Source: Pseudoalteromonas sp049257235 (lineage in GTDB: Bacteria; Pseudomonadota; Gammaproteobacteria; Enterobacterales; Alteromonadaceae). Taken from it: 64,000 nt of DNA. Shown here in pieces: positions 26,066-34,964 of this stretch; positions within the stretch are counted from its first letter, which is position 1; each line of letters opens with the position of its first letter. The notes under the pieces are model-generated. The model did no database searches and had not been told where the DNA came from. It worked only from the letters and a program-made list of their open reading frames with translations. The stretch is from NCBI RefSeq assembly GCF_049257235.1, contig NZ_JBMMUF010000006.1, positions 124,001 to 188,000 on the forward strand, given 5' to 3'. The translations under genes and the position numbers were made by a program.

Positions 26066-27166
26066 CCGCTGCAGTAAAGAGTTCAGACGCTCCACATCAT
26101 CCATATCGTTATATATGTGAAATGAAATGCGTGCTCCCAAATGGCGTTGGTCGGCACTAATATTGTGAGCCTGAAGCTGTGCCATCAATGCTTCTTGTTT
26201 GTCTCCTGCATGCACGATGACTGTTCCACTGCGCTCATGAGCAGCAATTGGTGAGACGACAAATTGCGGATGCGCATCAATCAATGCCTGTTGCAACGCC
26301 AAATTGTGCTCACGCACCTTATCTACACCAAATTCATTGAACCACGCAATGCTGTGAGCGGCGAGGATGTATGGCTCAACACTGGGTGTACCACCCCAAA
26401 AGCGCAGCGCACTATCATGATAGGCAAAGTGATGAATATCGAACTCAAATGGATTTTGATGCGAAAACCACCCTACGTCTTTAGGCTCACACAGACCAAG
26501 CTGCTGTTCATTCACCCACAAATATGCAGCACCGGGGCCGCCACACAACCACTTAACGCTTGAACCAATCATAAAGTCAGGCTGCAAATGCGATAGGTCA
26601 ATATCGATAATACCTGCAGCTTGCGCCACATCAACAAGGCTCAATACACCTTGGCGCTTTGCCAAACCGATAATATCCGCGCTCGGTGCTTGCTTGCCTG
26701 AATTTGAATACACTTGAGAAATAAACACCAAATCAATCTCTGGTGTTAAATAACGCTCCCATACATTGGCGTCACATACATCTACGCTGGCTGGGATAAA
26801 CACAAACTCACTGCGTTCTGCGAGTGACTTTTGCAGCGCAAAGCCCATGCTTGGAAAGTCTTGCTCAGACATCAGTACTTTGCACTTAGCTTTGTTCAGC
26901 CGAGGGTGAGCGTGCACAAGCTTAGTTAGCGCACTTGATAAGTTAACCTGAGGACAAAACAGTTTAGCTTCGCTATTAAACAGGGTTGCGAGTTGCTGTG
27001 TGAAAGCATCCACACCGCCAAGCCACTGCTGCCAAGGCTCAGTTTTCCCTTGCTCCCATGGCGCAAAAAAAGCATCGCTGAAGTGTTGCTTTGCGCTGTG
27101 CAATGGACGGCCAACTGAGTGACTCAGTAAATAGGTGCTATCGGGTAAGATAAATTGCTCTTTCAT
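26057..27166 (-). CDS. Kynureninase-like class V PLP enzyme
   Basis: A 369-aa fold-type I, class V PLP enzyme. The PLP lysine is K205 in GSSVKWLCGGPGAAYLWV, close to the kynureninase signature GCSYKYLNGGPG. LVDVAQAAG (D179) supplies the PLP pyridine contact, and GWFSHQNPFEFD followed by LRFWGGTPSV also follows the kynureninase pattern rather than that of cysteine desulfurase. It is shorter than true kynureninases (about 400-465 aa), so the substrate may differ. It starts 3 bases after the stop of the IDO/PrnB-like gene, so the two are coupled; the pair would fit ring opening then side-chain cleavage of a tryptophan-like substrate. Confidence 0.82.
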   Translation of the reverse strand: MKEQFILPDSTYLLSHSVGRPLHSAKQHFSDAFFAPWEQGKTEPWQQWLGGVDAFTQQLATLFNSEAKLFCPQVNLSSALTKLVHAHPRLNKAKCKVLMSEQDFPSMGFALQKSLAERSEFVFIPASVDVCDANVWERYLTPEIDLVFISQVYSNSGKQAPSADIIGLAKRQGVLSLVDVAQAAGIIDIDLSHLQPDFMIGSSVKWLCGGPGAAYLWVNEQQLGLCEPKDVGWFSHQNPFEFDIHHFAYHDSALRFWGGTPSVEPYILAAHSIAWFNEFGVDKVREHNLALQQALIDAHPQFVVSPIAAHERSGTVIVHAGDKQEALMAQLQAHNISADQRHLGARISFHIYNDMDDVERLNSLLQRLV

Positions 27167-27169
27167 ACT

Positions 27170-28342
27170 CTAGTCCAACAACTCTGTTAAGCGCGTAATA
27201 TCATTGTAGCGTGTGAATATATCATCTCTTGGTCGCGCTGCACGACGATCTCGTAACTTCTCGAGCTGGGCGAGCAATACCGGCAGCGGCGGACCACTGG
27301 CTGTTACTTTTTCTTGATGCGATGTGCCTAAGTCTTGATTTGGAATGCGGATGTACTTTTCAACCAATTGATTATGGTGCTGAATGGCAGTTTGCCCATG
27401 CAGCTTGCACACTTTTAAGAAGGCACGCAGGTTCTCTTGGAACCACGATGATGTGTGATGTTCTTCGCCGACCTGTAAGAACTCATCCATAAATGAGGGC
27501 AAACGCATACAGTGGCGCAGCACTTGTTGGTCTTCTGGCATCATGTAGAGGAACTTATCTACCAACATTTGCGAATAGCTAGTCTCGTTTGCTTGGCACA
27601 GACCTAACAACATATCTATAACGTTAATACCTGCAAAATCACCGGCGTTAGCACCTCGATAAACCTCTTTACCTACACGATATGGCTTGTAGTAAGGACG
27701 AACACAATAGAAGAAACGATCGGTATCAAGGTTTTGGAAGAGGTAATTATTACTTTGCATCACATCTTTGAGCGCCTGTTCTACCACAGCCAGAAGATCA
27801 GCTGCGATAGGATGTGAAATACCCAGCGGCTGTAGTCGCAATAACGCATCAGCGGCGCGCTTATAAGCAAGAATACCTTTGGTATTGTAATCCACAAACA
27901 GCTTTTCATCTTCAAGGTCAGTAAAGCGTTTATAGAGACCATTTACAGCACTGTTATGCGTACAAAGGTGTGCGGTTGCAAAGCGTGGTGTCACACCGAT
28001 AGACGCGCCAATATGCATTGCTAGTGTGGATGCATCAAGCAAAGGTGAGTGCGTTTCGCGCGATGGTTCAGTAATTTCATGACGGCGGCATGCCGCCATA
28101 AACAAACCTACATTACCCAGCAAATCAAATGCATGGTCAAAGCCTTCGTCAGTGTTGCCCTCAGCAACCAAATGCTTAATCAACGCATTCCCTTCATCTA
28201 CGAGTTGCTGCTTTAGCGCATCGCCAACACCCTCGACGTTTGCTCTGTCTTCTTGCTGCCAATAGATGTCTTCAAGTTGGTTGTTGATCTCAACAAAGTC
28301 ATTGCGCATCCAGGTATCAAATGCTCGGCTATGGGTTGTCAT
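27170..28342 (-). CDS. IDO/PrnB-superfamily (DUF1864) protein
   Basis: A 390-aa, all-alpha protein that resembles the DUF1864/PrnB family, structurally related to indoleamine and tryptophan 2,3-dioxygenases. No signal or membrane segment; many tyrosines and histidines in the middle (FFYCVRPYYKPYRVGKEVYR). PrnB itself rearranges 7-chlorotryptophan in pyrrolnitrin synthesis, but no prnA, prnC or prnD gene is visible, so a pyrrolnitrin role is unlikely. First gene of a two-gene operon with the kynureninase-like enzyme and divergent from an AsnC regulator. The haem ligand cannot be assigned without an alignment; family placement is from memory of motifs. Confidence 0.7.
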   Translation of the reverse strand: MTTHSRAFDTWMRNDFVEINNQLEDIYWQQEDRANVEGVGDALKQQLVDEGNALIKHLVAEGNTDEGFDHAFDLLGNVGLFMAACRRHEITEPSRETHSPLLDASTLAMHIGASIGVTPRFATAHLCTHNSAVNGLYKRFTDLEDEKLFVDYNTKGILAYKRAADALLRLQPLGISHPIAADLLAVVEQALKDVMQSNNYLFQNLDTDRFFYCVRPYYKPYRVGKEVYRGANAGDFAGINVIDMLLGLCQANETSYSQMLVDKFLYMMPEDQQVLRHCMRLPSFMDEFLQVGEEHHTSSWFQENLRAFLKVCKLHGQTAIQHHNQLVEKYIRIPNQDLGTSHQEKVTASGPPLPVLLAQLEKLRDRRAARPRDDIFTRYNDITRLTELLD

Positions 28343-28464
28343 GTCTTTACTCTATAAAAGCCCAATAATGGCAATAAAATAACACAGGGTGACAAGTGGA
28401 ATTACTTAACTTTCATCTTAAAACAAGGCTATAGTTAGTGAAATACTGCAATAAATTTAATTTT

Positions 28465-28947
28465 ATGAGTGATGATAGCCAAAAAATAAAAATTGATAGC
28501 AAAGATCTGCAACTCTTAGCGCTTTTACAGCAAGATGGACGCATGCCGGTTAGTGAACTTGCACAACAGATTAACCTATCGGACACCCCCGTGATCCGCC
28601 GTATTAATAAGCTGCAACAAGCAGGATATATTCAGGGTTATCACGCACGATTAAACACACAACTACTTGATTACACTATCTGTGTATATGCCTTGGTGAA
28701 GCTCACACAAAACTCCGCTGCAGCGGCCAATCGTTTTGAAGATCACGTAGCAGGCTTTGTACAAATACAAGAGTGCTCGGTGATCACTGGGGAATATGAT
28801 TATTTGCTAAAAATAATTGCTCGTGACTTAGCCAGCTATGAGCTATTTGTTAAGCACTCACTTGGAGCATGTGGGGATATCGGCGCGATTGAGTCAACCG
28901 TAGTACTAAAACAGACATTTTCTCGCTGGCAAGTACCATTGGATTAA
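28465..28947 (+). CDS. Lrp/AsnC-family regulator
   Basis: A 160-aa regulator. The N-terminal HTH is DLQLLALLQQDGRMPVSELA followed by DTPVIRRINKLQQAGYI; the C-terminal RAM ligand-binding domain runs from about residue 65 (CVYALVKLTQN) to GEYDYLLKIIARD and SSTVVLKQ-like end (ESTVVLKQTF). Such proteins sense amino acids and usually control a neighbouring divergent gene, here the IDO/PrnB-like operon across a 122-base gap. ATG 28465 gives the usual family length; GTG 28438 would add nine residues. Confidence 0.92.
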   Translation: MSDDSQKIKIDSKDLQLLALLQQDGRMPVSELAQQINLSDTPVIRRINKLQQAGYIQGYHARLNTQLLDYTICVYALVKLTQNSAAAANRFEDHVAGFVQIQECSVITGEYDYLLKIIARDLASYELFVKHSLGACGDIGAIESTVVLKQTFSRWQVPLD

Positions 28948-29011
28948 CCACTAGTCGACACTCTCGCCCTTTGTTATTGTCATTACTATAAACGCCATGA
29001 GGATCAGCGTG

Positions 29012-30349
29012 ATGCGCTTATTTTTATTTATCTTTTTGAGCTCTTTGAGTACCACCAGTTGGGCGCAAAACTGTTTAACCCATATCAGTGACGTTGACTT
29101 TATTATGGCGTCGAAAAAAGCAGGAAGTTATCGCTGGGTACAGGACAACACAGTCGATAAGTTTGATTTAACAAGCCTGCCTGAGTTTAGCCGTTACCTC
29201 GCTTACGCTCGCCAAGTCATCAATGCTCGCAATCCACGCGCGAGCTGGTTATGCCCCATCAACACACGCACAGTGCGTTTATTGCAAACGCAAAATCAGC
29301 TTGGCGATACATTGCAAGTCGTTGATTTACTGAGCCCATTTGAATTAAAACGCGCCGACTCGAACAAGGTTGCTCTACTATTTCATGGCTTAACCGATTC
29401 GCCTTTTAGTTATCATTCACTTGCAGCCTTTTTCTATGAGCAAGGATATAACGTGCGCACTGTGCTGTTACCAGGCCACGGTACGGCGGCAAGTGATCTA
29501 CAAGAAACTGATTTTGAGCAATGGCAGGCAATCACTCACTATGCTATTTCCCGCACCAGCAAAGACTACGACGAGATTGTTGTGGGCGGTTATTCTACTG
29601 GAGCAGCACTAGCAATTGCTCACCTTGCAGAAAACCCCGTGCCCAAACAGGTAAAGGCGATGATGTTATGGTCGCCAGCAACAGAGCCTCACAATAAAAA
29701 TGGTTGGCTTTCTAAATGGGTTGACCTGATCCCATTTGTAAATTGGATAGACGAAGATGCTGACATCGACTTTGCCAAGTATGAGTCTTTTGCATTCGCG
29801 GCTGCAACATTAGCTCATGAGGCTATGCGCCGCATAAAAGCAGACAAACTTGCGAAGAAAACACTGCCTAACATCCCGTTATTTATCGCGCAAAGTGATG
29901 TAGACACAACGATAGATGCAACCGCGACCCTAGCGCTTGCAGGCGCTTGGTATAACCCAGAGAAAAGACCCAAAACACGCAATAATTTACTCGTTTATTA
30001 CGGTGACAAACGCACCGCCACACAAGCACTCAGTGAACACTATCCCATCGTTAACTATCAGTGTCAGCAGGGTATACCGCCGTGTAATAACATCATTGAT
30101 TTGTCACACATCAGTGTGATCAATTCCCCACAACATCCGTATTATGGTGAGTTAGGGCAATATCGTAACTGCGGTTCGTATCTAGATGATGATGCGCTGT
30201 ACAAACGGTGTAAAACCGCCCCTCATGTATTAGTCGGCGAACGCACTGCGGCTAACTTAGATAAGGGTGTGCTAAAGCGCCTTACCTACAACCCTTTCTT
30301 TAGTGAACTAGAGCAGGACATGCGTCGCTTTTTAGCGCAACTAGAGTAA
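29012..30349 (+). CDS. Exported alpha/beta hydrolase
   Basis: A 445-aa hydrolase with a signal peptide (MRLFLFIFLSSLSTTSWAQ). The oxyanion segment LLFHGLTDSPFSYHS and nucleophile elbow GYSTGAALA (GxSxG) are clear, followed by a late DLSHISV histidine and a DVDTTID acid candidate. The fold matches serine aminopeptidase S33/monoacylglycerol-lipase-like enzymes; the exported form with two extra cysteine-containing segments is common in marine bacteria. Start ATG 29012 has AGGAT about eight bases upstream; ATG 28997 lacks one. The next gene follows 6 bases later. Confidence 0.85.
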   Translation: MRLFLFIFLSSLSTTSWAQNCLTHISDVDFIMASKKAGSYRWVQDNTVDKFDLTSLPEFSRYLAYARQVINARNPRASWLCPINTRTVRLLQTQNQLGDTLQVVDLLSPFELKRADSNKVALLFHGLTDSPFSYHSLAAFFYEQGYNVRTVLLPGHGTAASDLQETDFEQWQAITHYAISRTSKDYDEIVVGGYSTGAALAIAHLAENPVPKQVKAMMLWSPATEPHNKNGWLSKWVDLIPFVNWIDEDADIDFAKYESFAFAAATLAHEAMRRIKADKLAKKTLPNIPLFIAQSDVDTTIDATATLALAGAWYNPEKRPKTRNNLLVYYGDKRTATQALSEHYPIVNYQCQQGIPPCNNIIDLSHISVINSPQHPYYGELGQYRNCGSYLDDDALYKRCKTAPHVLVGERTAANLDKGVLKRLTYNPFFSELEQDMRRFLAQLE

Positions 30350-30355
30350 TCATCT

Positions 30356-31510
30356 ATGCAACAAATGACGGCGCAGTTTTTCACCAGTGCACAGCAGGTT
30401 GGCAAAGACCTATGGTGCTCTGTGTTCGACGCTAAGAGCGACCCTTTTTCACGCTACGAGTTTATTCATGCTCTCGAGGAAAGTGGCTGTGTGAGTGCGA
30501 AAACGGGCTGGCAGCCGTATCATCTAGGCTTGTATAGACAAGATACATTGGTGGCGTTGTGTATTGGTTACATCAAAAGCCATTCCTATGGCGAATACGT
30601 ATTCGACTGGGCGATTGCGCAAGCCTATGAAGATCATGGGTTTGATTATTACCCAAAATGGATTTGTGCCATCCCTTTTACTCCTGTAACCGGACAGCGT
30701 ATTGCAATCGCCGATGGCATTGATAGCCAGCAAGCACTCCATGGCATCAAAGCAGCGCTTGAACATCAAGGTGCTCAGCAGGGATGGTCTGGGTGGCATA
30801 TTAACTTTTGCGAACCAGAGCTCGCTGATGCCCTAGAGCGATTGTCATGCAGTCGGCGCAAGACAGTGCAATTTCAGTGGCAAAATCACAATTACCAGAG
30901 CTTTGAAGATTTTTGCCAGCACCTTAAGTCACGTAAACGTAAAAGCATTATTAAGGAAAGACGAGCGGTTGCTGATGCTCATCTGCATATTGAAGTGCTA
31001 TGCGCTGATGACATTACCAGTGAACACATGACGCTACTGAGCCGCTTTTATCAGCGCACTTACTTAAAACGTTCTGGCCATTTGGGTTATTTAAGCCCGC
31101 GATTCTTTACACTATTGTGGCAGTCTATGCGTAGCAATTTAGTGGTAATTTGCGCATCCAAAAGTGAAGACAGTACACCGGTTGCAGCGAGCTTATTTGT
31201 CCGCGATGACGATACTCTGTACGGGCGATACTGGGGATGCAGTGAACACTATGATCACTTACATTTTGAATTGTGTTATTACCAAGGTATTGATTATTGC
31301 ATTAAACATCGGCTCAGCTACTTTAATGGCGGAGCCCAAGGTGAGCACAAAATAGCACGAGGCTTTACACCTCTATACACCCATTCTTGCCACTACTTTT
31401 TAGACAGCCCTTTCACTGAGGCTATCGACGACTTCTTTGCACGCGAAAACGCCCAACACAACTTGTATAGACAAGATTGCGAAAAGCTATCTCCTTACAA
31501 AATGGAGTAA
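30356..31510 (+). CDS. FemAB-like GNAT acyltransferase (COG3146 type)
   Basis: A 384-aa protein of the predicted N-acyltransferase family once labelled DUF482. Typical pieces are DPFSRYEFIHALEESGCV near the start, GYIKSHSYGEYVFDWAIAQAY, RKSIIKERR and FNGGAQGEHKIARGF near the end. The paired GNAT folds suggest transfer of an acyl or aminoacyl group, but the substrate is unknown. Cytoplasmic. Probably cotranscribed with the hydrolase. The 3' end overlaps the convergent methyltransferase by 24 bases. Confidence 0.88.
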   Translation: MQQMTAQFFTSAQQVGKDLWCSVFDAKSDPFSRYEFIHALEESGCVSAKTGWQPYHLGLYRQDTLVALCIGYIKSHSYGEYVFDWAIAQAYEDHGFDYYPKWICAIPFTPVTGQRIAIADGIDSQQALHGIKAALEHQGAQQGWSGWHINFCEPELADALERLSCSRRKTVQFQWQNHNYQSFEDFCQHLKSRKRKSIIKERRAVADAHLHIEVLCADDITSEHMTLLSRFYQRTYLKRSGHLGYLSPRFFTLLWQSMRSNLVVICASKSEDSTPVAASLFVRDDDTLYGRYWGCSEHYDHLHFELCYYQGIDYCIKHRLSYFNGGAQGEHKIARGFTPLYTHSCHYFLDSPFTEAIDDFFARENAQHNLYRQDCEKLSPYKME

Positions 31511-32080
31511 GCGATTATTTGCCGGCATCGCTACATCTGCACATAACTCAAGTCCTTGCTGTTGCGCCAATGTCACTATCCATTGCTGATCTCGTAGCCC
31601 GCTGTGCGGATCTCGTGCACGTAAATTGGCATCAAACTGGGCGTTACTGACACTGGTATACTGGCCGTGGTAATTGAAAGGACCATAAATACACAGCACT
31701 CCGGACTTACTAAGGTGTTTTCCTACGCCTTGGAAAAATGCCCGCACGAGCTCCTCACTTACAATATGTAAGGTGTTAGCAGTGAAGATGCCATCAACTT
31801 GTTCAACGGGCCAAGGTGCTGCTAAATCAAGCGCTAAAGGCGGGAGGATATTATCGCTGTCAGCGAAGCGGATCACCTCTTCAATTAAGCCATGGTTATA
31901 CGCTAAATCACTCGTTTGCCAGTGCAAATGTGTCAGCCGAGGGGCAAAATGTAAGGCATGCTGACCAGTACCAGAGCCAATCTCCAGAACATTTTTGACC
32001 TGTGCAAACATCTGCGTTAGCTGCTCCAAAATGGGCTGCTTGTTGTTCTCGCATGCCTGCGAGAGGCCACTAATCTTCAT
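31487..32080 (-). CDS. DUF938 SAM-dependent methyltransferase
   Basis: A 197-aa class I methyltransferase. The SAM motif VLEIGSGTGQHALHFAP (about residues 31-47) and TANTLHIVS, GPFNYHGQYTS and the ending NNRLLHFVRR match DUF938. Substrate not known. Its ATG lies inside the last codons of the oligopeptidase gene (11-base overlap), so translation is coupled to it. Confidence 0.9.
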   Translation of the reverse strand: MKISGLSQACENNKQPILEQLTQMFAQVKNVLEIGSGTGQHALHFAPRLTHLHWQTSDLAYNHGLIEEVIRFADSDNILPPLALDLAAPWPVEQVDGIFTANTLHIVSEELVRAFFQGVGKHLSKSGVLCIYGPFNYHGQYTSVSNAQFDANLRARDPHSGLRDQQWIVTLAQQQGLELCADVAMPANNRLLHFVRR

Positions 32081-34136
32081 AGCCTAACGCACAAAGGAAA
32101 AAGTTAAACTCCAGCGCTTTTTCTTCTAGGCTTTTAAAGCGCCCAGACGCACCACCATGGCCACTGTCTAAATCAGTTTTAAATAACAGTAAATTATCAT
32201 CGGTTTTGTATTCACGCATTTTCGCCACCCACTTCATCGGCTCCCAATATTGTACTTGAGAGTCGTGCAGGCCTGTGGTCACAAGGGTATGAGGATAGTC
32301 CTGAGCCTTGATGTTGTCATAAGGAGAATATGCAGCGATAGTGTGATAATCCTGCTCGTCATTAGGGTTGCCCCACTCGTCATACTCGTTAGTTGTAAGT
32401 GGAATTGACTCATCAAGCATCGTCGTGAGCACGTCTAAAAACGGCACATGACAGCCAATCGCGCGGTACAAATGAGGCGCTTGGTTCATTACCGCCCCCA
32501 TCAGTAGCCCTCCGGCACTGCCGCCACTGGCGCACACTTTATCGGCTGCGCCATAGCCTTGTGCCACCAGGGCCTTGGTCACATCAATAAAGTCGTTAAA
32601 GGTATTTTGTTTATTTGCAAGTTTACCTGCCTCATACCACTGGCGGCCCAGCATTTCACTGCCGCGAATGTGGGCGATAACATACACAAATCCGCGATCT
32701 AACAGGCTTAAAATGCCACTCGAAAAGCTTGGGTCAATCGTGATGCCGTAGGCGCCATAGCCATATTGAAGTAATGGATTAGTGCCATCTTTTTTAAAGC
32801 TATCACGGCGATACACGAGTGACACTGGCACGTTAACGCCATCACGCGCAGTGATCATTAAGCGTTCACTTTGGTAGCTGCTTGCATCAAATTGACCTTG
32901 CACTTGTTGCTGTTTTAACAAGGTGCGCTCGCACGTTTGCAAATCAAATTCGTACAAACTGCCAGGGGTTGTCAGGCTGCTATAGTAAATGCGCGCAGTA
33001 GTAGAGTCTGGCTCAGGATTGATGCCAACACCGGCATAATAACACGGGTCATCAAACTCCAGCGTTTGCCCCTCACCACTTTGCACCGCGTTGTCATGAG
33101 GGTAAACAACAAAGCGTATTTGCCCTTGTTCACGCTCGGTCACCAGCCAAAAGCGATGGAATAATTCAACACCTTCAAGCAACACGTTATCACGATGAGC
33201 GATAAGCTCTTGCCATTTTTGTGGCTGCGCAATAGTGTGCTCAGTTGCCTGCATTAAGCGAAAGTTTTTAGCATTTAAATTACTGACGACATAGAAGTAC
33301 TCACCCAACTTGTCGACATCATATAGATGAGAGATTGTGCGCGGCATAAGCTCAACAGCATGCGCTTTTGGGTCATTAGCGTCTAGCACAAAGGTATGGC
33401 TTGTCTCTGTCGCCTCTAAGTCGATAAAGATGAGGCTTTCATCACGACTTTTACCTAACCCCATGTAAAAACTACGGTCTTTCTCTTCGTAAACGAGCTC
33501 ATCATGTGCTTGTTCTGTCCCCAAGCGATGACGAAATACCTGATACCCGAGTAAAGTTTGAGGGTCTTTGCGCACGTAGTACACGGTTTGATTATCGTTT
33601 GCCCATACAATTTGCCCTTCGCAATTATGCAGCTCGTCCTCGAGGTAATTACCCGATAGCAAATCTTTGAACTTCACTTGGTAAACACGACGCCCACTGA
33701 CATCTTCACAGTAGGCTAGTAGTTGCTCATTCGGGCTGACTGCCATATCGCCAAGATCGTAAAACTCATAACCCTCGGCGAGCACATTTACATCCAGCAA
33801 CAGCGTTTTATCTTGGCCATCAAAAGTGGATGCGCGAAAGTGCTTCGCGTACTCCAGATCGCCCGTTACTTCGCTGTGATACCAATATTTACCATCTCGC
33901 ACAGGCACGGTGTTGTCATCTTTTTTAATGCGTGCTTTGAGCTCTTCAAACAGTGCATTTTGGCGAGCTGAAGTGGGGGCAAGTTGCGCATCGCAATAGG
34001 CATTCTCGGCTCGCAAGTGACTCAGTATTAACTCATCTTCGCGGTCATCATCACGCATCCAGTAATAGTCGTCTTGACGTCGATGGTTATGATTTTCTAA
34101 AAAATGGGGAATTTTCTTAGCAATGGGAGCGCGCAC
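32070..34136 (-). CDS. ptrB: Oligopeptidase B (S9 serine peptidase)
   Basis: A 688-aa prolyl-oligopeptidase-family enzyme without a signal peptide, cytoplasmic, cleaving short peptides after basic residues. The N-terminal beta-propeller (about 70-410) is followed by the hydrolase domain; the nucleophile is S540 in GGSAGGLLMGA and the C-terminal histidine is in DSGHGGASGR. ENHNHRRQDDYYWMRDD near the start is typical of the family. GTG 34136 is preferred as AGAGG lies six bases upstream; TTG 34142 overlaps that site. The C-terminus overlaps the methyltransferase start. Confidence 0.95.
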   Translation of the reverse strand: MRAPIAKKIPHFLENHNHRRQDDYYWMRDDDREDELILSHLRAENAYCDAQLAPTSARQNALFEELKARIKKDDNTVPVRDGKYWYHSEVTGDLEYAKHFRASTFDGQDKTLLLDVNVLAEGYEFYDLGDMAVSPNEQLLAYCEDVSGRRVYQVKFKDLLSGNYLEDELHNCEGQIVWANDNQTVYYVRKDPQTLLGYQVFRHRLGTEQAHDELVYEEKDRSFYMGLGKSRDESLIFIDLEATETSHTFVLDANDPKAHAVELMPRTISHLYDVDKLGEYFYVVSNLNAKNFRLMQATEHTIAQPQKWQELIAHRDNVLLEGVELFHRFWLVTEREQGQIRFVVYPHDNAVQSGEGQTLEFDDPCYYAGVGINPEPDSTTARIYYSSLTTPGSLYEFDLQTCERTLLKQQQVQGQFDASSYQSERLMITARDGVNVPVSLVYRRDSFKKDGTNPLLQYGYGAYGITIDPSFSSGILSLLDRGFVYVIAHIRGSEMLGRQWYEAGKLANKQNTFNDFIDVTKALVAQGYGAADKVCASGGSAGGLLMGAVMNQAPHLYRAIGCHVPFLDVLTTMLDESIPLTTNEYDEWGNPNDEQDYHTIAAYSPYDNIKAQDYPHTLVTTGLHDSQVQYWEPMKWVAKMREYKTDDNLLLFKTDLDSGHGGASGRFKSLEEKALEFNFFLCALGYED

Positions 34137-34194
34137 GAACAACCTCTGAACTCAAAAACTGAGCCGTCAGTGTATCATTTGTGCATTTAGCAGA

Positions 34195-34800
34195 CTACGA
34201 CTGTATTTCTTCCCAAGCGGTACGCCAATTCAAGCCAACACCCGGCTCATATTGGTCATGATTACTTGCGCCAAGCCGACAAAACTCAGTAAATGGCCAA
34301 GGTTTGCAGCGATACACCTTGCCTGTTGCCATGTGCAACACACGGTCACCAGCACGATAAGACTCATGATTCACAGGAAAGATATGGTCGTAACCATGCT
34401 CGCAGTGGGATGTTGATTTCTGTGGCTTTGCCACACAATTGAAGTTGAACGAGACTTCGGTGATGCCACTGCGCGCGCAAGCAAATATCTCGTTGCCTCG
34501 ATACGCAACAATCAGTCCATGCTCGGTAATTTTACCTGCTTGCATCAGTGGAATATGGGTATTGATGTAATGGGCAACTTCGCGAGACCAATTCTGCGGC
34601 TCGCCTTGCAGGTCTGACTCAATGGCAAAAGAAAAGCTCAAATCTTTCACCAAGCCTTCAGAGTCGTACACTTCGACTTCAACAATATCGCCGCAAAATA
34701 GCTGCGTGTGGCCACTTAAAGAACCCACGCTAAGCCAACCGCTGCCCGACAGTGCTGTATTTTGTTCCGAGTAAACGTTTAGTTTGTCTGCCAATTGCAT
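34195..34800 (-). CDS. Signal-less protein with a CBM73-like C-terminal module
   Basis: A 201-aa protein. Residues about 25-125 look like a GbpA middle-type domain (VEVEVYDSEG, then NWSREVAHYINTHIPLMQAG). The C-terminal 50 residues, RAGDRVLHMATGKVYRCKPW through YEPGVGLNWRTAW, resemble a CBM73/CBM5/12 chitin-binding module with conserved aromatics and two cysteines. The catalytic LPMO (AA10) part that normally precedes these is absent, and there is no signal peptide: the frame is closed by a TGA 13 codons upstream of the ATG. AGG precedes the start. Either a truncated relic of a GbpA-like protein or a protein of another purpose. Not in operon with the oligopeptidase with certainty (52-base gap). 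Confidence 0.55.
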   Translation of the reverse strand: MQLADKLNVYSEQNTALSGSGWLSVGSLSGHTQLFCGDIVEVEVYDSEGLVKDLSFSFAIESDLQGEPQNWSREVAHYINTHIPLMQAGKITEHGLIVAYRGNEIFACARSGITEVSFNFNCVAKPQKSTSHCEHGYDHIFPVNHESYRAGDRVLHMATGKVYRCKPWPFTEFCRLGASNHDQYEPGVGLNWRTAWEEIQS

Positions 34801-34934
34801 GTCACACCTACTCTTGAGTCCTGAGACTGAAAAGGTCCGTCATTTCACACCAACAATCATTGTAGTGACACCTTTGAAAATATAGCAACCTTTTCCTATA
34901 AGATGCCACTCAATTTAATACTTTGTGGTGATAT

Positions 34935-34964
34935 GACGCGTAATTTACAGTCCTCTTACGCGTC
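34935..34964. repeat. Inverted repeat at the end of the RND operon
   Basis: Perfect 9-bp arms GACGCGTAA and TTACGCGTC (34935-34943 and 34956-34964), overlapping the permease stop codon. No T-run follows, so it is a weak terminator at best. Confidence 0.5.

Noticed and set aside
27170..28342. Pyrrolnitrin pathway
   Set aside because: Only a PrnB-like protein is present; no halogenase or Rieske oxygenase genes accompany it.
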